From Clostridia bacterium (lineage in GTDB: Bacteria > Bacillota > Clostridia > Oscillospirales > Acutalibacteraceae): a stretch of DNA of 7,095 nt. This document shows, in pieces, positions 1 to 6,294 of the stretch. The stretch spans positions 1-7,095 of the forward strand of contig CAAEIM010000065.1 in assembly GCA_900755995.1 (NCBI GenBank). Direction: 5' to 3'. The notes beneath the pieces were generated by a model. The model worked only from the letters and a program-made list of their open reading frames with translations. It was not told the origin of the DNA and did not search any database. The translations under genes and the position numbers were made by a program. How positions within the stretch are numbered: position 1 is the stretch's first letter; each line of letters opens with the position of its first letter.

Positions 1-7
1 AAAATTG

Positions 8-16
8 TGCTATAAT
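8..16 (+). promoter_or_regulatory. candidate extended -10 element (TGCTATAAT)
   Basis: A perfect TATAAT at 11-16 is preceded directly by TGC, giving the extended -10 pattern TGnTATAAT. The matching -35 position falls before the window, so it cannot be judged. If used, transcription would begin near position 23 and give the glycoside hydrolase gene at 298 a leader of about 275 bases. The region is very A/T-rich, so chance matches are common, but the extended form is rarer. It could also serve something lying upstream. Confidence 0.4.
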
Positions 17-65
17 GATATTAATTACAACATATTTAAATAAAAAGTAACAAAAAATTTTATTC

Positions 66-79
66 ATGAAATATTTCAT
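66..79. repeat. perfect 14-bp palindrome (ATGAAAT/ATTTCAT)
   Basis: Bases 66-79 read ATGAAATATTTCAT, identical to their reverse complement. The palindrome is nested in a wider inverted repeat, TATTCAT at 61-67 against ATGAATA at 83-89. It lies about 220 bases upstream of the glycoside hydrolase start and downstream of the extended -10 candidate. Its form fits an operator for a dimeric regulator or a weak RNA hairpin. No known operator was recognised, and A/T-rich DNA makes short palindromes more likely by chance. Confidence 0.4.
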
Positions 80-175
80 TTTATGAATAGACAAAGTTTC
101 ATAATAATATTTTAACTTAAAATTATATGAAGTCAAAAAACAAAGTGTAAAACTTTTATTGTTGTAATTCGCAGC

Positions 176-208
176 TTGACAATAAAATATAGTTAAGGGT
201 GCTAAAGT
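176..208 (+). promoter_or_regulatory. candidate promoter upstream of the GH5 gene
   Basis: A perfect TTGACA -35 hexamer lies at 176-181. The best downstream -10 is TAAAGT at 203-208, preceded by TGC (extended -10 form), but the 21-base spacing is longer than the preferred 17. A better hexamer, TATAGT at 188-193, is too close to this -35 and would need another upstream element (TTGTAA at 162-167, spacing 20). A promoter in this stretch is plausible, but the exact pairing is uncertain. Confidence 0.35.
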
Positions 209-285
209 CGATAATTTAAATTATTTAGATTGTGATATTATCCGGAAATATTATCAATAAAAATACGTATCCACCAACGACAGTT

Positions 286-292
286 AAGGAGG
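286..292 (+). promoter_or_regulatory. ribosome binding site fixing the GH5 start at 298
   Basis: AAGGAGG at 286-292 is a near-perfect Shine-Dalgarno sequence, five bases before ATG at 298. It decides the start: a GTG at 232 also opens the frame but would put 22 non-signal-like residues ahead of a perfect secretion signal and has no comparable binding site. Confidence 0.9.
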
Positions 293-297
293 ACATA

Positions 298-2544
298 ATG
301 TTCAAGAAAAAAATTCTGTCAGTTTTATCAGCAGCGGCTGTTGCTGCTTCAATGGCAGTAGGTACAGGAAACACAGCACTTGCAGTTAAAGACGCAGGTT
401 TAAGCGGTACATATACACAAGGAAGTACTATTAAAACATTTCTTAATACTGATTATGAGGGTTACGGCTCTGTAGAATTAGGCTATGAATATCTTACATT
501 ACCTGATCAGCCGTCTGCAACATTCGGTCTGATTGCATTTGATACCGATTGGAACGGCTGGACAACTACTTCAGTAGGACAGCCTAATAATCCCGAAGTA
601 AATGTGGATTACACAAGCATTGTCACTATTGATCAGATTGAAAATTCATTGAACACCGGAAAGGAGGCTTTAGGCTTTAATCTTGTAACCGATAATTTCG
701 GTTCAGGTCAGGTTAAGCTCAACTATGTAAAGTTTAACGATAAGCAGGGCAAAGAAGCCACAATTACCGGGTCATGGACTAAGGGAACAGCTTCGGAAAT
801 GACAGTTACAGGCGATACCGATATAAATGTTGACGCTAATCCGTATAACATTTATGTATCAGGTTTCTCAGGCTACGGATTTACGAATCCGACTGTTGAT
901 GTAACTGTTACATACGATAATAATATCGGAGAAGATTTATACAAACAGGCTTGCTTGTATTATGTAGACGGTTATCAGACAGCAGATGAAGCATGGACGC
1001 CTGTTGAAGAATTGGAGTACAAAAAAGCAGAAGCAGGTCAAACAGTTACATATTCATTTAATGTAGAACCGACAAGACACTCATTCTTTGCGTGTTTTGA
1101 CGCTTGTGAGGTAACAGAAATCAAGATATATGATAAAGTTCCAAGTGACATAACCATAACAGGTAACTGGACAATGGGAACTGAATCTGAAATGGTTTCA
1201 AGTGATTATAAAGTAAATGTCAATGGCGGAACAGCGGGCATTGATATTTCAAATCTTCCGCTTGACAGATATTTTAATCCTACAATTGAAGTAACAGCAA
1301 ATTACGCTGGTACATTTGAAAATGTTAGAGCTGAAGTTTACAGTGGTAATGATAAAGTTGCCGGTGACTATGTTGAGGTAAATGAAGTTGGCGAAAAGGT
1401 ATATACCTATGAGTTAAGCACAGCATTAACAGCAATTAATTTGTATTTCAGTGATTGTACGGTAACGCAAATCAGAATCTATGACAACCGTTCGGCTGAT
1501 ATTACAGAGATAAATAACAGAACAGCTTCACAGCTTACTTCTATGATGGGTAAAGCATGGAACTTAGGAAATGCTCTTGATTCAACAAAGAATGGTACAG
1601 TCGGAGAAACACTTTGGAATAATCCTACTGTAAATAAATCATTGTTTGAACTTGTTAAGGCTAGTGGTTTTGATACCGTGAGAATACCTGTTTCATTCAT
1701 GGACAAGATAGGCAGTGCCGAAAGTGGATATGCTATCGATACAGCGTGGATGAACAGAATAAAAACCGTAGTAGACTATGCTTTGGATTCAGGACTGTAT
1801 GTAATCATGGATATGCACCATGACGGTAGCAAGGATATAACAGGCAAGTGGATTGATATTTCATTGCCGGAGGGAACTAAAAGAACAGAAATGCTCAATA
1901 AGTTCTCGGCAGTATGGACACAGATAGCAGAAACATTTGCAGATTATGACCAACATCTTGTTTTTGAGTCAATGAATGAAGTAATGATAGGTGACAGCTA
2001 TGGATATACTTCAGCGCTTGCATATGAAAACATTAATGCACTGAATCAGACATTTGTAAACGCTGTTAGAAGCGTTGACGGTAACTCAGACAGATGTTTG
2101 CTTATTCCCGGATATAACACAAATATAGACCTTACAATAAGCGGTCTGTTTAAAAAACCAACAGATACAACAGCAAATAGATTAATGCTTTCTGTTCACT
2201 ATTACGATCCATATGATTTTACATTAAATGAACAAGGTACATCAACATGGGGATCATCAGAAGAAATTGCTTATTTAAAATCTCAAATGCAAAAGATTTC
2301 TGCTTTTGCAAGTAGTCTGAATATGCCTGTTATTATTGGTGAATATGGAGCTATTGATAAAGATAATTTTGACTATAGGTTTAATTATTTATCAACATTT
2401 AATATGGAAGCAGCTAATCATGGTATAGTAACAGCATATTGGGATAATGGATTTACGGGTATTCATGGTTTTGGACTATTTGACAGAGTTGAAAATACTG
2501 CAACTGAATATGGCGAAATGCTAATAGCTGCGATATTAGGTTAA
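298..2544 (+). CDS. secreted glycoside hydrolase family 5 endoglucanase-type enzyme with three N-terminal beta-rich modules
   Basis: This is a 748-residue exported enzyme expected to cleave internal beta-1,4 links of cellulose, xyloglucan or related beta-glucans outside the cell. Residues 1-29 form a Sec signal peptide (MFKKK start, hydrophobic core, ALA cleavage site). A beta-rich module (about 30-150) with aromatic residues such as DWNGW is followed by two related modules (about 154-283 and 284-400), each opening with ITGxWTxGTxSEM and closing with an I-x-IYD strand; they are probably carbohydrate-binding. The catalytic GH5 TIM barrel covers about 405-745: WNLGN 421-425, conserved Arg462, His507-His508 in the MHHDG motif, acid/base Glu561 in MNE, His634/Tyr636 in HYYDPYDF, nucleophile Glu682 in GEYGA, and Trp715 in YWDNG. 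All expected catalytic residues are present, so it should be active. The motifs most resemble subfamily 4, from memory. No dockerin, sortase motif or S-layer domain is visible, so release or non-covalent retention is likely. A terminator ends the unit. Confidence 0.93.
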   Translation: MFKKKILSVLSAAAVAASMAVGTGNTALAVKDAGLSGTYTQGSTIKTFLNTDYEGYGSVELGYEYLTLPDQPSATFGLIAFDTDWNGWTTTSVGQPNNPEVNVDYTSIVTIDQIENSLNTGKEALGFNLVTDNFGSGQVKLNYVKFNDKQGKEATITGSWTKGTASEMTVTGDTDINVDANPYNIYVSGFSGYGFTNPTVDVTVTYDNNIGEDLYKQACLYYVDGYQTADEAWTPVEELEYKKAEAGQTVTYSFNVEPTRHSFFACFDACEVTEIKIYDKVPSDITITGNWTMGTESEMVSSDYKVNVNGGTAGIDISNLPLDRYFNPTIEVTANYAGTFENVRAEVYSGNDKVAGDYVEVNEVGEKVYTYELSTALTAINLYFSDCTVTQIRIYDNRSADITEINNRTASQLTSMMGKAWNLGNALDSTKNGTVGETLWNNPTVNKSLFELVKASGFDTVRIPVSFMDKIGSAESGYAIDTAWMNRIKTVVDYALDSGLYVIMDMHHDGSKDITGKWIDISLPEGTKRTEMLNKFSAVWTQIAETFADYDQHLVFESMNEVMIGDSYGYTSALAYENINALNQTFVNAVRSVDGNSDRCLLIPGYNTNIDLTISGLFKKPTDTTANRLMLSVHYYDPYDFTLNEQGTSTWGSSEEIAYLKSQMQKISAFASSLNMPVIIGEYGAIDKDNFDYRFNYLSTFNMEAANHGIVTAYWDNGFTGIHGFGLFDRVENTATEYGEMLIAAILG
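757..1494 (+). repeat. tandem duplicated beta-rich module inside the GH5 protein
   Basis: Two consecutive segments coding for about 130 and 117 residues begin with matching strands (ATITGSWTKGTASEM and DITITGNWTMGTESEM) and end with matching strands (VTEIKIYDK and VTQIRIYDN). Asn-Pro-Thr followed by a VTxxY strand recurs in the middle of both. They have diverged at DNA level, so the duplication is old. Placement before a GH5 domain suggests glycan binding, but I could not assign a numbered carbohydrate-binding family by eye. Confidence 0.8.
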
Positions 2545-2562
2545 AATCAAATTAAATTATAT

Positions 2563-2591
2563 AAGCCCTCAGTGAAAACTGAGGGCTTTTT
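2563..2591 (+). terminator. strong intrinsic terminator after the GH5 gene
   Basis: An 11-bp perfect stem (AAGCCCTCAGT at 2563-2573 with ACTGAGGGCTT at 2578-2588) closed by a GAAA tetraloop runs into five Ts (2587-2591). It begins 18 bases after the GH5 stop codon. The next gene starts only 22 bases past the T-tract, leaving no room for a complete promoter between them. Confidence 0.93.
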
Positions 2592-2613
2592 ATATGAAAA
2601 GAAGGGAAATATA

Positions 2614-5331
2614 ATGAAGAAATTAATTAGTATATCAGTATCATTGATAATGCTCTTATCAATGATACCAACAAGTGTTTTGGCTGTTAATGAAACAGAA
2701 TATGAAAATCAACAGCAAAATTTATTTACATATACCTTTACTGAACCAACTGCTGAAGGTGAGAATGGTAAAGCAGTTATAACAGGCTTTGTAGAAAATT
2801 ATAAAGAACTTTTAGGAGGTTCATCGGAAATCACAATTCCAGATGTATATGTTAATTCTGACACAGGAGTTAAATATAATTGCGAACTTAATGCAACAAA
2901 ATCTAAGTTTATGCAGAGTAATGATTTTATTACAAAAATAACATTTCCAAGTTCATATTCAAGTATAGTAACGATGTTTTTAAAAAATGCAACTGCATTA
3001 AAAACAATAGTTTTTAAAAATCCAATATCTTTTCAAATATTTGGGCAATCACTTTATGGTTGTACATCATTAGAAAAAATGTATGTTTATGCTGATAAAT
3101 TATCAGGAACACCAGCGGCTTCTGTTTTCACTAATGTACCAACAACCGCAATAGCATATGTTAAAAATGAAACAGTTAAGGAACAATTAGCAAACTGGCC
3201 AGGACAAATTGTAGTTGATCCAAATATGAGTGACACACCTATAACTAGTGTAGATAAAACAAATTTAGCAAATAAAATAACAGAGGTCGAAACATTTATT
3301 GCAAGAGTAGAGGATGAAACTAAATACAATAATATTGAAGAACTGAAAGCAGCTTTAGCAAGTGCTAAAACAGTTAATGAAAGTAATTCTGTTACTCAGG
3401 AAGAAGTAAATAGAGAATATCTAAATTTGTATAATGCATTGAAAAATACAACAAAAAAGGTTGATAAAACCGCTTTATCAAGTAAAATAACCGAAGCGGA
3501 AACATTCCTGTCAGGAATAGACAAGAGCAAATATAATAATGTTGCAGCACTTGAAACAGCAATAGCACACGCTAAAACTGTAAATGAAAATGCTTCGGCA
3601 ATACAGACAGAAGTCGATAATGAGGTCACAGCCTTAACATCGGCACTAGGTAATGTAAAATTAACAGATAAAACAAAATTGGGAAATATGATAGGTGTAT
3701 ATGAAAAGTTCATTGGTGAAATAGATAAGACCACATATACTAATGTAGAGGCATTTGAAACTGCTTTGGCTCATGCAAAAACAGTTTATAACAGTGATAC
3801 AGCAACACAAGAAGAAGTTGATAAAGAGCTAGAAGATTTAATGACTGCAAGAGGTAATATGAAGCCGATAGTAGATAAAACAGCATTAAAAGAAGCTATT
3901 GATAAAGCCGAAGCATTCAAAGAGGGTAAGCTTGAGAGCGATTATGATAATTATAAAAATTTCACAGATGTGATAGTCACTGCAAAAATGTACTATGAAT
4001 CAGACCGTTATACCCAAGAGCAGCTAGACGGTGTAAAAGACAGATTAATAGCAGCACAGAAAAAAGTGACCAAAGCAGATGCAAGCGAAGAAAAAGTACA
4101 ATTGGATAAACTTATAGAACAGGCAGAAGCTTTGGAAAGCGATATGTTTACAGAAGAAAGCTGGACGCCTGTTGAAACAGCATTGACTGAAGCAAAAGCC
4201 ATTGATGACGGATTGAAGTCTGAATATAATGCTGCAATAGAAAAACTGAACACCGCATTAAAAGGACTGATAGGCATAGAACTTCCGACAGTTCCTGCCG
4301 GAAAACCGTTTGTAAAGGTTTATAAGAGGGGAACAACAGCAACAGTTTTAAAGACAACAGCAGACAAGGAAATAGCTAAAGCGGTCAAGATAAGAGTAAC
4401 ATTCGACTGTGCGGAAGATGTTTCGTACAATCCGAATGCGTCAATAGAAATCAAGGCAGTGGCAGGAGGAAAAGAATCATATAAAAAATTCATTGGAAAA
4501 GACTCATCTTACAAAAACGGTGAAACATGGACTGAGGAATTAACTCTGACTGAAGCAATAAATGAAGGTGACAGTGTTGAGCTTAATGCGTTTACATATG
4601 CATGGGAAAACGCATCGGATTATGTATATGGAATCACAAAAGTAGAGTTTCTGAATATAGGCGGAAGCGTGGTAAAGAGCTATAACGATCAAATAGTTGC
4701 CGTTGCCGAGCTTAAATCGGCAATAGAGAAAGCAGAAGCCATAGATTCTAAGAAATACACAGCAGAGAGCTATGCAAAACTCAAAAGTTTATTAGAAACT
4801 GCAAAAGCATTGACAGATGAATCCACAGCAGACGAATTGAATTCAGCGATAAATGCAATCAATACAGCGATCAAGAATTTAAAAGAGCCTGTTCCGACCG
4901 AGCCAAACCCGACAAAGCAAGAGTCATCTAAGCCTTCAGCTAAACCGACAACAGCTTCGACAAAGGCAACAAGAAGCTCGGAGGCAGTGGCAAAGGACAA
5001 GAAAGCGGCTCAGAAGCTGATGAAGCAGGCTAAAATCACAAAGCTGACTGCAAAGAGCAAGGCAAAGAAAAAGATAACTGTTTCATGGAAAAAGGTCAAA
5101 AAGGCTAAGGGCTATCAGGTTGAAGTATCTGCAAAGAAGAACTTCAAAAAATCGGTATTCAAGAAATTCACGGCTAAGACAAAGCTTAATATCAAGAATA
5201 AGAAGATAAAGAGCAAAAAGATATATTATGTCCGAGTAAGAGCGTATGCGACCTACAAGGATAAAAACAATGTAACCAAAAAGGTCTACAGCAAGTGGAT
5301 TAAAAAAATACGCAAAGTCAAGGTTAAATAG
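2614..5331 (+). CDS. secreted multidomain surface protein: BspA-like LRR, FIVAR repeats, beta-rich module, basic Fn3-like C-terminus
   Basis: This 905-residue exported protein is probably an adhesin or surface scaffold; no enzymatic motif is seen. ATG at 2614 is preferred because AAGGG at 2602-2606 precedes it and a signal peptide starts there (residues 1-24, cleavage after VLA); a GTG at 2572 lies inside the terminator. Residues about 40-200 resemble BspA-type LRR_5 repeats (ITKITFP, LKTIVFKN, CTSLEKMYVYA, and a closing VKEQLANWPG). Five FIVAR-type helical modules start near residues 214, 284, 352, 421 and 495, each with a [DV]KxxLxxxIxxxExF-like opening. Residues 557-690 form an unassigned beta-rich module, 692-757 a sixth FIVAR, and about 758-800 a Pro/Thr/Ser-rich linker. 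Residues 807-905 form a fibronectin-III-like domain (KKITVSWKKVKKAKGYQVEVS) holding 36 lysines and only two acidic residues. No LPxTG motif, S-layer domain or membrane anchor is present; charge-based wall binding is inference. Transcription is unexplained, given the terminator just upstream. Confidence 0.88.
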   Translation: MKKLISISVSLIMLLSMIPTSVLAVNETEYENQQQNLFTYTFTEPTAEGENGKAVITGFVENYKELLGGSSEITIPDVYVNSDTGVKYNCELNATKSKFMQSNDFITKITFPSSYSSIVTMFLKNATALKTIVFKNPISFQIFGQSLYGCTSLEKMYVYADKLSGTPAASVFTNVPTTAIAYVKNETVKEQLANWPGQIVVDPNMSDTPITSVDKTNLANKITEVETFIARVEDETKYNNIEELKAALASAKTVNESNSVTQEEVNREYLNLYNALKNTTKKVDKTALSSKITEAETFLSGIDKSKYNNVAALETAIAHAKTVNENASAIQTEVDNEVTALTSALGNVKLTDKTKLGNMIGVYEKFIGEIDKTTYTNVEAFETALAHAKTVYNSDTATQEEVDKELEDLMTARGNMKPIVDKTALKEAIDKAEAFKEGKLESDYDNYKNFTDVIVTAKMYYESDRYTQEQLDGVKDRLIAAQKKVTKADASEEKVQLDKLIEQAEALESDMFTEESWTPVETALTEAKAIDDGLKSEYNAAIEKLNTALKGLIGIELPTVPAGKPFVKVYKRGTTATVLKTTADKEIAKAVKIRVTFDCAEDVSYNPNASIEIKAVAGGKESYKKFIGKDSSYKNGETWTEELTLTEAINEGDSVELNAFTYAWENASDYVYGITKVEFLNIGGSVVKSYNDQIVAVAELKSAIEKAEAIDSKKYTAESYAKLKSLLETAKALTDESTADELNSAINAINTAIKNLKEPVPTEPNPTKQESSKPSAKPTTASTKATRSSEAVAKDKKAAQKLMKQAKITKLTAKSKAKKKITVSWKKVKKAKGYQVEVSAKKNFKKSVFKKFTAKTKLNIKNKKIKSKKIYYVRVRAYATYKDKNNVTKKVYSKWIKKIRKVKVK
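3253..4269 (+). repeat. five tandem FIVAR-type module repeats
   Basis: Successive modules start at 3253, 3463, 3667, 3874 and 4096, spaced about 204-222 bases. The first three are most alike: each opens with DKT, has a central KYNN/TYTN turn, then a helix with AKTV and QxEV. The fourth and fifth are more diverged. A sixth copy (about 4687-4884) is separated from these by the beta-rich module. They should form short helical bundles acting as a stalk that holds the N-terminal domain away from the cell. Confidence 0.75.
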
Positions 5332-5361
5332 CTTCTAAATTATTCCTTAATATTATGCAGA

Positions 5362-5399
5362 ACAATAACTGCTCCTGTATAATGCAGGAGCGGTGTTGT
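5362..5399. other. imperfect hairpin without T-tract downstream of the surface-protein gene
   Basis: GCTCCTG at 5371-5377 pairs with CAGGAGC at 5385-5391. The stem continues outward through 5368-5370 with 5392-5394 and, after a small internal loop, 5362-5365 with 5396-5399. It starts 30 bases after the stop codon. No T-run follows, so it is not a standard terminator; it may protect the mRNA 3' end, or be a remnant of a repeat. The bases from here to 5460 show no gene. Confidence 0.55.
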
Positions 5400-5467
5400 A
5401 CTGTGCGTCAAGGGAAGTTGTCAAGCTAACAATGAATTATTGGCTATATAGAGTACTCAAAAAAAAT

Positions 5468-5504
5468 GGGGATACAGTGATTAAATTGCGTTGTATCCTT
5501 TTTT
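5468..5504. terminator. intrinsic terminator, possibly bidirectional
   Basis: GGATACA at 5470-5476 pairs perfectly with TGTATCC at 5492-5498, with further wobble and G-C pairs on the inside, and runs into six Ts (5499-5504). A run of eight As (5459-5466) precedes the stem, so the reverse strand could also use it. It would end transcripts from the surface-protein gene and insulate the toxin-antitoxin promoter just downstream. Confidence 0.8.
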
Positions 5505-5522
5505 ATATATTATGGTTTGTAA
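5493..5522 (+). repeat. left copy of direct repeat flanking the toxin-antitoxin cassette
   Basis: This 30-base stretch (GTATCC, T-run, ATATAT, then GGTTTG near the end) matches 6262-6294 at 27 of 30 aligned bases, with one 3-base gap. It contains the 3' arm of the upstream terminator plus bases beyond it that have no role in termination. The 3' arm of the second hairpin found on the right side is missing here. Confidence 0.65.
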
Positions 5523-5539
5523 GTTTTTAAGATTTTGTA

Positions 5540-5568
5540 TTGCATTTGTGCGTACAATTGGTTATAAT
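5540..5568 (+). promoter_or_regulatory. promoter of the toxin-antitoxin operon
   Basis: A perfect TATAAT -10 at 5563-5568 has a TTGCAT -35 at 5540-5545 with the ideal 17-base spacer. The expected transcript start is near 5575, about 30 bases before the antitoxin ATG. The promoter lies just after a terminator, so the cassette has its own transcription unit. Confidence 0.72.
5546..5557. promoter_or_regulatory. candidate autoregulatory operator in the promoter spacer
   Basis: TTGTGCGTACAA at 5546-5557 is an imperfect inverted repeat (TTGT and ACAA half-sites, four-base centre) wholly inside the spacer between -35 and -10. Ribbon-helix-helix antitoxins of the RelB/DinJ type commonly repress their own promoter from such palindromes, and binding here would block RNA polymerase. 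The assignment is inferred from position and symmetry. Confidence 0.4.
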
Positions 5569-5604
5569 ATAAGAAAGAATATTTTATGGAAGGAGTTTAA
5601 TATT

Positions 5605-5913
5605 ATGGCATCAAAAACAGCAAATTTGTATGCAAGAATTGAACCGGATGTGAAAGAACAGGCAGAGAATATCTTGAGCGCACTTGGAATACCGGTGTCC
5701 GGTGCTATAAATATGTTTTATAAACAGATTATTTTACAGAGAGGTCTGCCGTTTGATGTGAAACTACCAGTAGCAAAACCAGTGTCGATAAATAAGTTAA
5801 CGGCGGAAGAACTTGACTCAGAGATTGAGAAAGGATATGCGGATATGCTTGCAGGACGAACTGAAACAGCAGACAAGGTATTTGATGACATTCGCAGAGA
5901 TTATGGTATATGA
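5605..5913 (+). CDS. type II antitoxin, RelB/DinJ family
   Basis: This 102-residue protein should neutralise the toxin encoded next to it and repress their shared promoter in the cytoplasm. The N-terminus fits a ribbon-helix-helix DNA-binding fold: a strand at about 5-12 (TANLYARI) and two helices at about 14-28 and 32-45, joined by LGIPVSG. The RGLPFDVKLP segment (46-55) and the closing VFDDIRRDYGI closely resemble E. coli DinJ (ALPFDL, and a C-terminal LFDKLGI). The acidic middle and end (about 65-95) would be the toxin-wrapping part. ATG at 5605 is chosen because GGAAGGAG at 5588-5595 precedes it by nine bases; an upstream TTG at 5491 lies within the terminator and before the promoter. The stop overlaps the toxin start by four bases (ATGA). 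Confidence 0.93.
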   Translation: MASKTANLYARIEPDVKEQAENILSALGIPVSGAINMFYKQIILQRGLPFDVKLPVAKPVSINKLTAEELDSEIEKGYADMLAGRTETADKVFDDIRRDYGI

Positions 5914-6230
5914 CTTATAAGATTGACATTTCAAAACAGGCACAGGCGGATTTGCGTGGGATTTATGAGTATATTGCATATAATCTGCTTTCTCCGCAGA
6001 GTGCTGCAGGACAGCTTGACAGATTGGAAGAACACATCATGGGATTAAATCAAATGACGATGCGTTTTAGAGAATATGAAAGAGAACCGTGGCAATCACG
6101 AGGTATGCGAATAATGCCCGTAGATAATTTTGTTGTAATGTACATTCCTAATGAGGAAAAATGTGTTGTAACTATTATCCGAGTTATGTACGGAGGTCGT
6201 GATATTGACACAGAAATGAAAAATAATTAA
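5910..6230 (+). CDS. type II toxin, RelE/ParE superfamily
   Basis: This 106-residue protein is the toxin partner of the preceding antitoxin. It has the usual length and layout of the superfamily: a first strand (YKIDIS), a helical hairpin with ADLRGIYEYIA (13-23) and SPQSAAGQLDRLEEHI (28-43), then a beta-sheet with RGMRIMPVDNFVVMYI (64-79) and VVTIIRVMYGGRDI (86-99). The SP-x-AA helix and RGMR/VTIIRV-GGRD strands are typical of ParE-like members, which include gyrase poisons, while RelE members cut ribosome-bound mRNA; sequence alone does not settle the target. The start overlaps the antitoxin stop as ATGA with only a weak AGAGA upstream, pointing to translational coupling that keeps antitoxin in excess. 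No truncation is visible. Confidence 0.93.
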   Translation: MTYKIDISKQAQADLRGIYEYIAYNLLSPQSAAGQLDRLEEHIMGLNQMTMRFREYEREPWQSRGMRIMPVDNFVVMYIPNEEKCVVTIIRVMYGGRDIDTEMKNN

Positions 6231-6245
6231 ATAATGTAAAAGAAT

Positions 6246-6276
6246 AAGGATATGAAAACTCGTATCCTTGTTTTTT
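6246..6276 (+). terminator. intrinsic terminator after the toxin gene
   Basis: AAGGATATG at 6246-6254 pairs with CGTATCCTT at 6261-6269 (nine pairs, one wobble) around a six-base loop, followed by G and six Ts. It lies 15 bases past the toxin stop codon and ends the toxin-antitoxin transcript. It shares GGATA/TATCC arms and 3' flank with the terminator at 5468-5504. Confidence 0.88.
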
Positions 6277-6294
6277 ATATATAACGGTTTGCAA
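6262..6294 (+). repeat. right copy of direct repeat flanking the toxin-antitoxin cassette
   Basis: This is the partner of 5493-5522 (27 of 30 aligned bases, with three extra bases here). The match covers the 3' arm of the first terminator, its T-tract, ATATAT and the beginning of the second hairpin (GGTTTG). The cassette is therefore bracketed by related sequence in the same orientation. Confidence 0.65.

Noticed and set aside
101..128. A/T-only inverted repeat around TTTTAACTTAAAA
   Set aside because: The stretch is almost entirely A and T, so such symmetry is expected by chance; there is no stable stem or T-tract context.
232..297. GTG at 232 as the start of the GH5 gene
   Set aside because: It adds 22 residues that spoil a clear signal peptide, and the strong AAGGAGG at 286-292 points to ATG at 298.
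2572..2613. GTG at 2572 as the start of the surface-protein gene
   Set aside because: It lies within the terminator hairpin, and the signal peptide begins at the ATG at 2614, which has its own ribosome site.
996..4175. an identical 15-base match (TGGACGCCTGTTGAA) in the GH5 and surface-protein genes
   Set aside because: It encodes WTPVE in unrelated structural contexts, and the flanking sequence does not continue the match, so it is probably coincidence.
3253..4269. periodic repeats of about 204-222 bases as a possible CRISPR or DNA tandem array
   Set aside because: The period reflects protein modules in a continuous reading frame with diverged DNA; there are no short identical repeats or spacers.
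3087..5000. several minus-strand open frames of 69-112 codons within the surface-protein gene
   Set aside because: All lie opposite the repetitive FIVAR and other coding modules; their Ser/Ala/Val-rich translations are the antisense of helical repeats, with no start signals.
5491..5604. TTG at 5491 as the start of the antitoxin gene
   Set aside because: It lies in the terminator stem and upstream of the promoter; ATG at 5605 has a strong ribosome site and gives the standard family N-terminus.
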